Source of the DNA: JANQPD01 sp963715655
Lineage (GTDB): Bacteria > Bacteroidota > Bacteroidia > Flavobacteriales > Schleiferiaceae
DNA length: 64,000 nt
Assembly (NCBI GenBank): GCA_963715655.1
Contig: OY970262.1
Span: 3,038,001 to 3,102,000, forward strand
Reading direction: 5' to 3'
The position numbers were made by a program, and so were the translations under genes. This document shows, piece by piece, positions 25,860-34,449 of this stretch; positions within the stretch are counted from its first letter, which is position 1, and each line of letters starts with the position of its first letter. The notes under the pieces are model-generated. The model was not told the origin of the DNA, ran no database searches, and saw nothing but the letters and a program-made list of their open reading frames with translations.

Positions 25860-26159
25860 ATGAAACGTTTAACGCTACTTTTCGCCTTATTTATTGTACT
25901 TACTTTCATCTCCTGTCGAAAAGAAAACACTCAATCTGCTACCGTAATTAAGGATTGTACTGGTACGTATTTACGTATGAGCAAGAAAGATTTTTTTGTG
26001 TGCAATGTGAGTATTACGGAAAGCTATAAATCTGAAGCACAGGTTTTGGTGTCATTTAAAAATGTACAGGAATGTAATCCGGATGAAAACGAAATTGTAT
26101 GCTATATGCTGCATGAAAATGAAGGCCCTATTGAAATCAGTAAGATTAAAAGCGAGTAG
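25860..26159 (+). CDS. Small lipoprotein, function unknown
   Basis: A 99-residue protein. The start MKRLTLLFALFIVLTFISC at 25860 gives a type II signal peptide with lipobox FISC at residues 16-19. The mature part has cysteines in IKDCTGTYL, FFVCNVSI, VQECNPDE and EIVCYML, which could form two disulfides. No known domain is recognised. It is a single gene with about 200 bases of featureless sequence after it. Confidence 0.6.
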   Translation: MKRLTLLFALFIVLTFISCRKENTQSATVIKDCTGTYLRMSKKDFFVCNVSITESYKSEAQVLVSFKNVQECNPDENEIVCYMLHENEGPIEISKIKSE

Positions 26160-26360
26160 TTTCCAAGCCAAAACTCAGTCAATATAATTTATAGGGCGCA
26201 AATACTGGAAGTACAATTAACACAACTTGGTATCGCAATAGGTAGATGAAGCAACGTTCAATTTTCTATTTACCGCTATATATTTTTCTCCTTCAAAACC
26301 CTAATCCATTCACTTCGCTATTCCTTACCTGCACACTCTTTTACCACCATTCCATTTTCC

Positions 26361-26957
26361 CTACTTCTTACTCTCCTGCACTAGCCAAGCAATACTCGCA
26401 TAGGTGTTTTTAATGGCTTGCTCCACTTGTTTTTCGTTTGCCCAAATCACTTCGGTTATTCCTTCTTCCGTTTGTGGAGCTAATTTTGGCACACCTGCTA
26501 CTTGCATTAAATACCAATAAGTTGGTTTTAAAATATGCTTATCGCGCAAAGCGTAGTAATGATACGTGGTGGGTAAAGGATTTATAATTTTCGGTTCGGG
26601 TATGCTGCATTCCTCCACCACTTCGCGCACAGCACTTTGTTCTTTAGTTTCATTTTTTTCCATTTTCCCTTTGGGTAAATCCCACTTGCCTAGGCGCTTA
26701 ATTAAAAGGGTTTCATTTTTTTCGTTTCGCACGATACCTCCTGCGGCTTCCACCACTTTAAATGCCTGCACAAAAAACAACCATGCTTTTTCTACTTCAT
26801 TATCAGCAAATGTTAAGTGTTGAACATCACTATTTTTTGCAATAGCCTGAACCACAGAGAGTGGGTTTTGCCTAAACTTTTCATCTTGTAAAAGTGAAGA
26901 AGTTTCACCCTCAGAAGTGAAGTTTATATAGGAGTCGTTAATGAAAACTTTATACAT
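26361..26957 (-). CDS. NUDIX hydrolase
   Basis: A protein of about 198 residues if it starts at MYKVFINDSYINF. The Nudix box is GKMEKNETKEQSAVREVVEE followed by C; the metal-binding REVVEE is intact, but the usual glycine after the last EE-x is serine here. KWDLPKGK precedes it. The N-terminal 70 residues are a Bacteroidetes-specific extension. The substrate is unknown; such proteins clean up nucleoside diphosphate derivatives. Its start is 7 bases from the divergent pyrE start. Confidence 0.85.
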   Translation of the reverse strand: MYKVFINDSYINFTSEGETSSLLQDEKFRQNPLSVVQAIAKNSDVQHLTFADNEVEKAWLFFVQAFKVVEAAGGIVRNEKNETLLIKRLGKWDLPKGKMEKNETKEQSAVREVVEECSIPEPKIINPLPTTYHYYALRDKHILKPTYWYLMQVAGVPKLAPQTEEGITEVIWANEKQVEQAIKNTYASIAWLVQESKK

Positions 26958-26964
26958 TAGCCGC

Positions 26965-27615
26965 ATGATTTTTGACAAAGAAACGGCTCAAAAAACCGCT
27001 GAGCAACTGCTCCAAATTAAAGCGATTAAACTACAACCCGAACAACCATTTACATGGGCTAGCGGGCTGTTATCGCCTATTTATTGCGACAACCGCATTA
27101 CGCTTAGCTACCCTATTGTACGCACTTATTTGCGCGAGCAAATGGCTAAAATGATAGAAAGAAAATACGGTAAACCAAACGTAATTGCAGGTGTAGCTAC
27201 CGGTGCCATTGCGCTTGGCGTATTAGTAGCACAAGAAATGGGTTTACCCTTTGTATATGTGCGCCCCGAGCCAAAAAGCCACGGACGTATGAATCAAATT
27301 GAAGGCATCATACAATCTGGACAAAGCGTGGTGGTGGTAGAAGATTTAATAAGTACCGGAGGCAGCAGTTTAAAGGCCGTAGCCGCTTTGCGCGAAACCA
27401 ACGCACATGTGTTGGGTATGGCTGCGCTTTTTACATACGATTTTCCGCTGGCTACCCATAATTTTAAAGAAGCTAATTGCGATTTGTACACCCTTAGTGA
27501 TTATCATCATTTATTGGAAATGGTAGGTCAAAATGGTTATATTGATGCTCCTACCATGGAAACGCTTCGTAAATGGCGCGAAAATCCTGAAGCTTGGACT
27601 CCTTTAATAAAATAA
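26965..27615 (+). CDS. pyrE: Orotate phosphoribosyltransferase
   Basis: A 216-residue enzyme that makes orotidine 5'-monophosphate from orotate and PRPP in pyrimidine synthesis. FTWASGLLSPIYCDNR is the orotate-site block and QSVVVVEDLISTGGSSLKAV is the PRPP-binding motif. I chose MIFDKETAQKTAEQLLQ at 26965 as start because related Bacteroidetes proteins begin there; the frame from 26941 would overlap the divergent nudix start. It is followed 9 bases later by an SRPBCC gene, probably in one operon. Confidence 0.93.
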   Translation: MIFDKETAQKTAEQLLQIKAIKLQPEQPFTWASGLLSPIYCDNRITLSYPIVRTYLREQMAKMIERKYGKPNVIAGVATGAIALGVLVAQEMGLPFVYVRPEPKSHGRMNQIEGIIQSGQSVVVVEDLISTGGSSLKAVAALRETNAHVLGMAALFTYDFPLATHNFKEANCDLYTLSDYHHLLEMVGQNGYIDAPTMETLRKWRENPEAWTPLIK

Positions 27616-27624
27616 TAAAAACGT

Positions 27625-28023
27625 ATGGGCGCATTACATTTAGAATCAAAAATAGTTACGACTAATAAATCTGCCGAAGCACTTTACGACCAACTAAACA
27701 ATTTCAGCAACTTTGAAGCTATAATGCCCCAAGCCGTTGAAAAATTTGAAGCAGATGAAAATTCGTTTTTGTTTCAGTTAAAAGGGTTACCAGAAGTACG
27801 CTTGTTAGCAGATGAACGTGTAAAACCAGAATATATAAAGTTAAAATCCGCAAGCAGCAAGCTCGACTTTACACTTACCTGCAACATTACTGCACAAGAT
27901 GCTAACACAAGTAAAGCACAATTTATTTTTGATGGAGACTTCAATATGATGATGCGCATGATGATTGAAAAACCATTGACAAAATTTATAGAAAGCCTTG
28001 CTGATAAAGTTGCCGAACTTTAA
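27625..28023 (+). CDS. SRPBCC (START-like) family protein
   Basis: A 132-residue protein beginning MGALHLESKIVTTNKSAEALYDQLNNF, the usual N-terminus of the helix-grip fold. A central strand set (SFLFQLKGLPEVRLLADERV) and a C-terminal long helix (MIEKPLTKFIESLADKVAEL) complete the fold. Such proteins bind lipids or other hydrophobic ligands; Bacteroidetes pyrE operons often carry one. It overlaps the convergent birA gene by four bases. Confidence 0.8.
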   Translation: MGALHLESKIVTTNKSAEALYDQLNNFSNFEAIMPQAVEKFEADENSFLFQLKGLPEVRLLADERVKPEYIKLKSASSKLDFTLTCNITAQDANTSKAQFIFDGDFNMMMRMMIEKPLTKFIESLADKVAEL

Positions 28024-28760
28024 AGCAGAAACTCCAATTCCTTAAAGTTAAAGGCATTTTCTACGCCCGCTACCTTGGCTAATAATTGTCCGTGCGTATT
28101 CACACCGGTTATTTCAATTTCCCTTTCCTCACTACCAATGCGCACTAAAATTTTACTATCTATACCGTAAAGTAGCTTCTCATAACGCGCTTGGGCAGCG
28201 TTCGCATTAGTCTTCAATTTTAAATACTCTACTTCTATTGCTTTTAGCAGTTTTTCAAAAAGCGGTTCAAGTAAAATCTCTTTACTCAAAATAGTTTTTA
28301 AAGCAATAGCGTTAGGAAAATCTAAAAATTCAGTTTGATTGACATTTAAACCTACGCCAATAATACTTTGCTCCACTTTGGCTTTGCTTACAGTATTTTC
28401 AATGAGCACACCGCACACCTTTTTTTTATTGTAAAGAATATCATTGGGCCATTTAATTTCAAACCCCCTCTTATAGTGATTAAGCACATCTACCAATGCA
28501 AGACAAACTGACATATTTAAAGAATAAAAGGAGGCGGCAGATAAAAAGCGTGGACGCAGATAGACACTAAACAACAAATTTTTTCCGGGTTCGTCATGCC
28601 AAGCGTTGCCAAACTGTCCACGGCCTAGTGTTTGATGTTTGGCTCGCACGGTAAAACCTTCGGTAGCGGTTGTTTTAGCGGTATATTCTTTTAAATATGC
28701 ATTAGTAGATGGTATTTCTTCAAACACCTGCAACTTTTGTCCTACAAATAGAGTTAACAT
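28020..28760 (-). CDS. birA: Biotin--[acetyl-CoA-carboxylase] ligase
   Basis: A 246-residue class I biotin protein ligase without the N-terminal DNA-binding domain. The biotin/AMP-binding segment GRGQFGNAWHDEPGKNLLFS and the KWPNDILYNKKKVCGVLIE block are complete. The C-terminal small domain starts near residue 200. It attaches biotin to the carboxylase carrier protein. It is divergent from rsfS, with 67 bases between their starts, a common Bacteroidetes arrangement. Confidence 0.93.
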   Translation of the reverse strand: MLTLFVGQKLQVFEEIPSTNAYLKEYTAKTTATEGFTVRAKHQTLGRGQFGNAWHDEPGKNLLFSVYLRPRFLSAASFYSLNMSVCLALVDVLNHYKRGFEIKWPNDILYNKKKVCGVLIENTVSKAKVEQSIIGVGLNVNQTEFLDFPNAIALKTILSKEILLEPLFEKLLKAIEVEYLKLKTNANAAQARYEKLLYGIDSKILVRIGSEEREIEITGVNTHGQLLAKVAGVENAFNFKELEFLL

Positions 28761-28798
28761 ACCGCAACGATTACATCAGCTTCTGGACTGAAAATGAT

Positions 28799-28806
28799 TA
28801 GTTTTG
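28799..28806 (+). promoter_or_regulatory. Putative -7 promoter box for rsfS-ftsH
   Basis: TAGTTTTG (TAnnTTTG) lies 21 bases before the rsfS ATG at 28828. The TTG at 28804 used by the longest frame lies inside this box, which argues for the later start. Confidence 0.5.
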
Positions 28807-28827
28807 CCGCCAAATTTACTCCTATTA

Positions 28828-29199
28828 ATGAAGCAAGCTGAACAAGCAAAAGAATTCTCTCCTTTAGTATTACAAATAATAGAGGGAATGGGCGATGTAA
28901 AAGCCAAGAACATAACGGTGATGGATCTTAGAGAAATAGAAAATGCGGTAAGTGATTACTTCATTATTGCTGAGGGAACATCAAATACACAAGTAAATGC
29001 AATTGTAAATGCTGCTGAAAAGCGCGTGCGAGAGCAATTAAAAGATAAACCTTGGCATGTGGAAGGTTCTGCAAATGCAGAATGGGTTTTAATGGATTAC
29101 GTAAATGTGGTAGTGCATGTATTTCAAAGTGAAGTGCGTGCGTTTTATGATTTAGAGAGCCTTTGGGGCGATGCAGCTATCACAAAAATTGAACAATAA
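28828..29199 (+). CDS. rsfS: Ribosomal silencing factor RsfS
   Basis: A 123-residue member of the RsfS/Iojap family, which binds ribosomal protein L14 and blocks subunit joining when nutrients are scarce. AVSDYFIIAEGTSNTQVNAI, WHVEGSANAEWVLMDYVNVV and VFQSEVRAFYDLESLWGDA are the conserved blocks. The start MKQAEQAKEFSP is supported by the -7 box just upstream. It is 33 bases upstream of ftsH in the usual Bacteroidetes order. Confidence 0.93.
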   Translation: MKQAEQAKEFSPLVLQIIEGMGDVKAKNITVMDLREIENAVSDYFIIAEGTSNTQVNAIVNAAEKRVREQLKDKPWHVEGSANAEWVLMDYVNVVVHVFQSEVRAFYDLESLWGDAAITKIEQ

Positions 29200-29232
29200 A
29201 GGTCAACAGAATTTTTTTGACCAAACATACAG

Positions 29233-31299
29233 ATGGATAAAAAAGACAAGAATAACTTAGATAAGCTTAAAAAGCAGTTTTCTAAACCCAACGGAGAGGA
29301 AAATAAAAATCAACCGAAAGGTGGTGGCAATGGTGGTAAAAAATTCAATTTTTATTGGATTTACGCGGCAATAATTTTGCTTTTTGTTGGTATGCAAGTA
29401 TTTAGCTCCTTTAATGGGAGTGTTAAAAAAAGTAACATTCAAGAGTTCAACGAAATGGCGAAAGCCGGTGATGTTGAAAAAGTGCTGATTGTAAACGACA
29501 AGAAAATTGAAGTTTTCATAAGCAAAGAAGCACTTAAAAATAAAGAACGTTATAAAGAATTGCGTGAAAGCGGAGTGGCTGAAAATGCTACCGGTCCGCA
29601 GTTTCAATTTGAATATTCATCTGAAGATTTTACTGAACGCATTGATGCTTTGGCAGATGAAAATCCTGACGTTAGAAGAGATATTTTAATTGAATACACC
29701 ACCCGTGAAGATATTTGGGGTAATGTATTTAGTTGGATATTTCCTTTACTAATTTTTGTGGTGATTTGGATTTTTATAATGCGCAGAATGAGCGGTGGTG
29801 GCGGTGGCCCAGGAGCGCAAATTTTTAATATTGGAAAATCAAAAGCGCAGCTATTTGATAAAAACACCAATGTAAAAACCACCTTTAAGGATGTAGCCGG
29901 TTTAGAGGGCGCCAAAGAAGAGGTAGAAGAAATTGTATCCTTTTTGAAAGAACCTGAAAAATACACCGCACTTGGAGGTAAAATTCCTAAAGGCGCGCTT
30001 TTAGTAGGTCCTCCGGGAACAGGTAAAACCTTATTGGCAAAAGCTGTTGCCGGTGAAGCCAAAGTACCTTTCTTCTCCCTTTCAGGTTCTGATTTTGTAG
30101 AGATGTTTGTGGGCGTGGGTGCATCTCGTGTGCGCGATTTATTTAAGCAAGCCAAAGAAAAATCTCCTGCCATTATTTTTATTGATGAAATTGATGCCAT
30201 TGGTAGAGCTAGAGGCAAAAATACTATGAGTGGTGGTAATGACGAACGTGAAAACACTCTCAATCAATTACTTACAGAAATGGACGGTTTTGGCACCAAT
30301 GAGCATGTAATTGTAATGGCCGCTACTAATAGAGCGGATGTTTTGGATAGAGCCTTAATGCGTGCCGGTCGTTTTGACCGTCAGATTTACGTTGACTTAC
30401 CGGATTTAAACGAGCGCAAGGAAATCTTTCAAGTGCACTTAAAGCCTTTGAAATTAAAAGAGGGTTTAGATACAGGGTTTTTAGCAAAACAAACACCCGG
30501 GTTTTCTGGAGCCGACATTGCTAACGTGTGTAATGAGTCTGCTTTAGTGGCCGCGCGTAAAGACAAGAAATTTATTGAAGAGCAAGATTTCTTAGATGCT
30601 GTGGATAGAATTGTTGGTGGCCTTGAAAAGAAAAACAAGATTATTACTAAGGGCGAAAAGAATGTAATTGCGTATCACGAAGCCGGACATGCTACCGTTA
30701 GTTGGATGTTAGAACACGCAGCACCCTTGGTAAAAGTTACCATAGTACCGCGTGGGCGTAGCTTAGGTGCAGCTTGGTATTTGCCAGAAGAAAGACAAAT
30801 TACCACGGCTGAGCAAATGCAAGATGAAATGTGCGCAGCTTTAGGCGGACGTGCAGCTGAAAAAATAATTTTTGATAGAATTAGCACCGGTGCATTAAGT
30901 GATTTAGAAAAAGTTACCAAGCAGGCGCGTGCCATGGTTACCGTTTACGGTCTTAATGATAAGATTGGAAACGTAACGTATTATGACAGCCAAAGTGGTA
31001 ATGATTATAACTTTAATAAGCCGTATAGCGAGCAAACGGCTCAACTTATTGATGAAGAAATTAGCAAGTTGATTGAAACCCAATATGCTAGGGCATTAGA
31101 GTTGTTAACACAGCACAAGGAAAAACTTGCTAAGCTGGCTGAATTGTTGCTGGAAAAAGAAGTTATTTTTAAAGAAAATTTAGAAGAAATTTTTGGTAAG
31201 CGATTGTGGGAAAGTAATTCCGAAGGTGAAAGCGAAAAAGAAAGCGTTGAGGGTTTAGCGCCAACCTCTGAATTACACAGCCAAACGGAAGGAGAGTAA
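29233..31299 (+). CDS. ftsH: ATP-dependent zinc metalloprotease FtsH
   Basis: A 688-residue membrane-bound AAA+ protease. Two membrane segments flank a periplasmic part (FYWIYAAIILLFVGMQVF, about 39-56, and VFSWIFPLLIFVVIWIFIM, about 156-174). The Walker A GPPGTGKT begins at residue 259, Walker B is IIFIDEIDAIG, and the zinc motif HEAGH is at 482-486. It degrades unneeded or misassembled membrane proteins. The Glu-rich C-terminal tail is usual. The LUD, cdsA and psd genes follow on the same strand. Confidence 0.97.
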   Translation: MDKKDKNNLDKLKKQFSKPNGEENKNQPKGGGNGGKKFNFYWIYAAIILLFVGMQVFSSFNGSVKKSNIQEFNEMAKAGDVEKVLIVNDKKIEVFISKEALKNKERYKELRESGVAENATGPQFQFEYSSEDFTERIDALADENPDVRRDILIEYTTREDIWGNVFSWIFPLLIFVVIWIFIMRRMSGGGGGPGAQIFNIGKSKAQLFDKNTNVKTTFKDVAGLEGAKEEVEEIVSFLKEPEKYTALGGKIPKGALLVGPPGTGKTLLAKAVAGEAKVPFFSLSGSDFVEMFVGVGASRVRDLFKQAKEKSPAIIFIDEIDAIGRARGKNTMSGGNDERENTLNQLLTEMDGFGTNEHVIVMAATNRADVLDRALMRAGRFDRQIYVDLPDLNERKEIFQVHLKPLKLKEGLDTGFLAKQTPGFSGADIANVCNESALVAARKDKKFIEEQDFLDAVDRIVGGLEKKNKIITKGEKNVIAYHEAGHATVSWMLEHAAPLVKVTIVPRGRSLGAAWYLPEERQITTAEQMQDEMCAALGGRAAEKIIFDRISTGALSDLEKVTKQARAMVTVYGLNDKIGNVTYYDSQSGNDYNFNKPYSEQTAQLIDEEISKLIETQYARALELLTQHKEKLAKLAELLLEKEVIFKENLEEIFGKRLWESNSEGESEKESVEGLAPTSELHSQTEGE

Positions 31300-31320
31300 C
31301 GGCAAAAGCTTAGTTTTTTC

Positions 31321-31328
31321 TAGTTTTG
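31321..31328 (+). promoter_or_regulatory. Putative -7 promoter box before the LUD gene
   Basis: TAGTTTTG (TAnnTTTG) ends eight bases before the ATG at 31337, giving a possible internal promoter for the LUD-cdsA-psd genes. Confidence 0.4.
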
Positions 31329-31336
31329 ACACAACC

Positions 31337-31978
31337 ATGGGAGAGAAAAAAGGCAAAGGTTTTCTATCAAAATTTGTATCTGTACTCAGCGGGAAACCAA
31401 TTCCTGATGCTGGAGGAAAATCTGCCAGTACTAGTTCTGGTAAATTTGCTCCTTTAGAAAAAGAACCTTTTGATTTAGCTTTTGTAAAACGCTTTACTGA
31501 TAGTGGCGGAAAGTTTTTGTACTGCGAAGAAGCAGCTGAAATGCATACTTTTTTAAAGCATATTTCTGAAGAATCAGGGCTGCACGAAATATTTTGCCAA
31601 GACGAAAACTGCCAATCTATTTTAAAAAAGTTACAACTACGTTTTTCTACTAAAAACTCCAGTAAAACGGATGCATTTGTAACTCCTTGCGAATATTTGA
31701 TTTCCTATAACGGAAGCATTATGCTTACGCAAAACCAAACCAGTGGTATTAAGTATAGCGAGCTTCCTGAAGTTTTTGTGGTACTAGCCTCCACTTCTCA
31801 AATAGTAGAAAATTTACGTATCGGACTTACTGGTATTAGAAATAAATATCCCGGCAATTTGCCCGGACAAATTACTAGCTTAAAAGGCCCCAAGGATAAC
31901 GAAATTCAGCAGCAACAAAGTGCTACCAGCACCTGCAAGAAAGATGTTTACCTTATCTTGCTCGAAGATCAGCTTTAA
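31337..31978 (+). CDS. LUD domain (LutC/YkgG-like) protein
   Basis: A 213-residue protein with a LUD domain. After a flexible lysine- and serine-rich N-terminus, the blocks LISYNGSIMLTQNQTSG, ELPEVFVVLASTSQIVENL and PGNLPGQITSLKGPKDNEIQ follow the family. Lut proteins support lactate oxidation, but this stand-alone form between ftsH and cdsA is a Bacteroidetes feature of unknown role. The usual C-terminal (E/D)GPxxL-type ending is replaced by KKDVYLILLEDQL. Confidence 0.8.
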   Translation: MGEKKGKGFLSKFVSVLSGKPIPDAGGKSASTSSGKFAPLEKEPFDLAFVKRFTDSGGKFLYCEEAAEMHTFLKHISEESGLHEIFCQDENCQSILKKLQLRFSTKNSSKTDAFVTPCEYLISYNGSIMLTQNQTSGIKYSELPEVFVVLASTSQIVENLRIGLTGIRNKYPGNLPGQITSLKGPKDNEIQQQQSATSTCKKDVYLILLEDQL

Positions 31979-31981
31979 GCC

Positions 31982-32803
31982 ATGCGAAATTTAATTACCC
32001 GCTCTATTAGTGGAGCTATTTACGTTGTTATTGTATTATGCTGTTGCTTTACCGGACCAAGTGCTCAGCTCTTTTTAGCCTGTTTTTTAGGCGCGGCCGG
32101 TATTTTAGAATGGCAACAATTTGGCACAGATACCAAAAGTATCAGAGCATCCGCGTTTTCCATCGGAATTTTATTTCTACTCAACTACACCTATTCAGGC
32201 GTTTTTGAATTAGCCGAAGCTACTACACGTAACCTTAGTTTTTTAGCCATCTTTTTGTTTACCGTTTTAATGATGAGCCAAATGTTTACCAAAAAGCAAA
32301 ACGTCCCTACCGGCTTGTTTCACAGTGTTTTTGGTTTAGTTTATATTGGTTTCCCAATGTTTTTGATGCCTATAATTGCGCAATTTAATGAAGCCCATAA
32401 TGGTTGGATTTTAGCCGCTGTTTTTATCTTAATCTGGACATCGGACTCCTTTGCATATTTGGTTGGCCGTAAATTTGGAAAAAGAAAATTGCTAGAACGT
32501 ATTTCTCCTAATAAAACTATTGAAGGTTTTGTAGGTGGTATGGTTTTCACCTTAATAGCCAGCGTGTTACTTTACTACTTTGTACCCGTATTTTCATTAG
32601 GTGGATGGCTGGGTTTAGCCGTTATCGTAATTATTTTTGGTACCACCGGAGATCTTTTTGAATCAGCTTTAAAAAGAAGCTTTAACTTAAAAGACAGCGG
32701 TAATTTTATGCCCGGCCATGGAGGAATTTTGGATAGAATTGACAGTCTGCTAATGACGCTACCAATTGTTTACTTTTACCTTCGCATTTTAGAAACACTT
32801 TAA
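31982..32803 (+). CDS. cdsA: Phosphatidate cytidylyltransferase
   Basis: A 273-residue polytopic inner membrane enzyme that makes CDP-diacylglycerol from phosphatidate and CTP. Around seven or eight membrane segments are visible. SPNKTIEGFVGG and the C-terminal signature ALKRSFNLKDSGNFMPGHGG followed by ILDRIDS, with the metal-binding aspartates, are intact. It starts three bases after the LUD gene and ends five bases before psd, so phospholipid synthesis genes are co-transcribed. Confidence 0.95.
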   Translation: MRNLITRSISGAIYVVIVLCCCFTGPSAQLFLACFLGAAGILEWQQFGTDTKSIRASAFSIGILFLLNYTYSGVFELAEATTRNLSFLAIFLFTVLMMSQMFTKKQNVPTGLFHSVFGLVYIGFPMFLMPIIAQFNEAHNGWILAAVFILIWTSDSFAYLVGRKFGKRKLLERISPNKTIEGFVGGMVFTLIASVLLYYFVPVFSLGGWLGLAVIVIIFGTTGDLFESALKRSFNLKDSGNFMPGHGGILDRIDSLLMTLPIVYFYLRILETL

Positions 32804-32807
32804 TATT

Positions 32808-33467
32808 ATGATTCGCATTCATCATGAAGGTAAACGTATGCTCTTTGGCGTACTTATTTTTTTTACCCTTCTCAATCTTTTGGTTTTTTGGTTAACTGAT
32901 ATTGAATGGATTAAACATTTAACCATCATTGTTTCTATAAGCCTTTACACCTTGGTATTGCAGTTTTTTAGAAATCCTAAGCGTAATACCGTTCTTAATA
33001 ATGCCCACGTTATTGCTCCCGCAGATGGTAAAATTGTGGCCATTGAAGAAGTGGAAGAAACAGAATATTTTAAAGAGAAGCGCATTCAAATAAGCATATT
33101 TATGTCTCCCTTAAATGTGCATGTAAATCGCTATCCTATTAGTGGTGAAATTGCTTATGCTAAGTATCATCCTGGTGCTTACTTGGTGGCGTGGCATCCA
33201 AAAAGTAGTACTTTAAACGAGCGTACTACGGTGGTAGTAAAATCCCCAGAAGGAAAAGAGGTGCTATACAAGCAAATTGCAGGTGCATTGGCGCGTAGAA
33301 TTATGATGTATGCTAAACCCGGAACCAAAGTACTACAAGGCACTGACAGTGGATTTATAAAATTTGGTAGCCGTGTAGATGTACTTTTACCCCTTGATGC
33401 GAATGTGTTGGTAAAAATTGGAGATATTCCAAAGGGCGGTGAAACAGTATTGGCCGAATTAAAGTAA
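32808..33467 (+). CDS. psd: Phosphatidylserine decarboxylase proenzyme
   Basis: A 219-residue PSD-A type enzyme that makes phosphatidylethanolamine. Two N-terminal hydrophobic segments are followed by the catalytic region: VIAPADGKIVAIEEVEE, FMSPLNVHVNRYPISG and the C-terminal GFIKFGSRVDVLLP. Self-cleavage between Gly and Ser of FGSRVD creates the pyruvoyl group. It is directly downstream of cdsA, matching consecutive steps of phospholipid synthesis. Confidence 0.95.
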   Translation: MIRIHHEGKRMLFGVLIFFTLLNLLVFWLTDIEWIKHLTIIVSISLYTLVLQFFRNPKRNTVLNNAHVIAPADGKIVAIEEVEETEYFKEKRIQISIFMSPLNVHVNRYPISGEIAYAKYHPGAYLVAWHPKSSTLNERTTVVVKSPEGKEVLYKQIAGALARRIMMYAKPGTKVLQGTDSGFIKFGSRVDVLLPLDANVLVKIGDIPKGGETVLAELK

Positions 33468-33490
33468 ATTAGTGCATAGTTTTAAAGCTT

Positions 33491-33766
33491 ATGAAGAACG
33501 CTGATTTAGAAATAGAATTTTGGGACTACGTAAAGTTAGGCAGCGTTTTGCCACCTCAAACAGCAGACAATATGTTGGTGGCCTACGGTTATTTTAAACA
33601 AGCTACGGAAGGTGATAATGAATTGAAACGCCCCACAGAAAGTTCAAATGTGATTCAAGCATTTAAACATGATGCTTGGAAACGCTTAGAGGGAATGCCT
33701 AAAGAAGAGGCTATGAAAAAATACATTTCTAAAATTAAAGAATTTCAGGCAGAACATTTAGGTTAA
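33491..33766 (+). CDS. Acyl-CoA-binding protein
   Basis: A 91-residue ACBP-fold protein. NMLVAYGYFKQATEGDNELK and AFKHDAWKRLEGMPKEEAMKKY are the characteristic Y-K-Q-A-T-x-G-D and K-x-D-A-W-K blocks. It binds long-chain acyl-CoA esters in the cytoplasm. Its position after cdsA and psd fits a supply role in lipid synthesis. It overlaps the convergent cmk gene by four bases. Confidence 0.93.
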   Translation: MKNADLEIEFWDYVKLGSVLPPQTADNMLVAYGYFKQATEGDNELKRPTESSNVIQAFKHDAWKRLEGMPKEEAMKKYISKIKEFQAEHLG

Positions 33767-34449
33767 GCACCTCTTTCCTGTGCCCATTTAATAGCTAATT
33801 CCAGCTGCTCCTCTCTAGTTATTGTAGAATTATCCAATACCAAAGCATCATCCGTTTTAACTAACGGTGATTCTGCTCGTGTAGAATCAATATAATCTCT
33901 TTCCTTAATATTTTCTAATACCTCCTCAAAGTCAACAACATCTCCTTTTTCGGTTAATTCCTTGTGCCTTCTAGTTGCTCTCACTTCGGCTGAAGCAGTC
34001 ATAAAAATCTTCAACTCAGCATCAGGAAAAACTACGCTACCAATATCACGGCCATCCATTACAATACCGCCTTCATGGCCCATAGCTTGTTGCTCTGCAA
34101 CCAACTTATGCCTAACCTCAGGCACTTTAGCCACTTTACTTACCATATTGCTCACATCCATTGATCTTATTAAATGCTCAACGGGTTTACGATTTAAAAG
34201 GATTTGATTTTCAGCATCAAAGCGTAATTGTAAAACATCTAAACGCTTATACAAAGCCTTTTCATCTAAATTATTGTTTGCGTCAAAAAGCCCCTCTTGC
34301 ATAGCGTAAAGTGCTACCGCTCTGTACATAGCCCCCGTATCAATATATCTATACCCCAATTTTTTTGCTAATTGCTTAGCCATGGTACTTTTACCTGTGG
34401 ACGAATGTCCATCTACCGCTATAATAATAGGTTTATTCTTCTGGCTCAA
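33763..34449 (-). CDS. cmk: Cytidylate kinase
   Basis: A 228-residue P-loop kinase that phosphorylates CMP and dCMP. AVDGHSSTGKSTMAKQLAKK is the P-loop, YIDTGAMYRAVALYAM the substrate site, and MDGRDIGSVVFPDAELKIF the conserved centre. The length is normal. It overlaps the end of porQ by 17 bases; the cmk-porQ pair is conserved in Bacteroidetes. Confidence 0.95.
   Translation of the reverse strand: MSQKNKPIIIAVDGHSSTGKSTMAKQLAKKLGYRYIDTGAMYRAVALYAMQEGLFDANNNLDEKALYKRLDVLQLRFDAENQILLNRKPVEHLIRSMDVSNMVSKVAKVPEVRHKLVAEQQAMGHEGGIVMDGRDIGSVVFPDAELKIFMTASAEVRATRRHKELTEKGDVVDFEEVLENIKERDYIDSTRAESPLVKTDDALVLDNSTITREEQLELAIKWAQERGA

Noticed and set aside
29257..30263. Minus-strand open frames inside ftsH
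   Set aside because: They are opposite-strand shadows of a highly conserved coding sequence with normal FtsH motifs.
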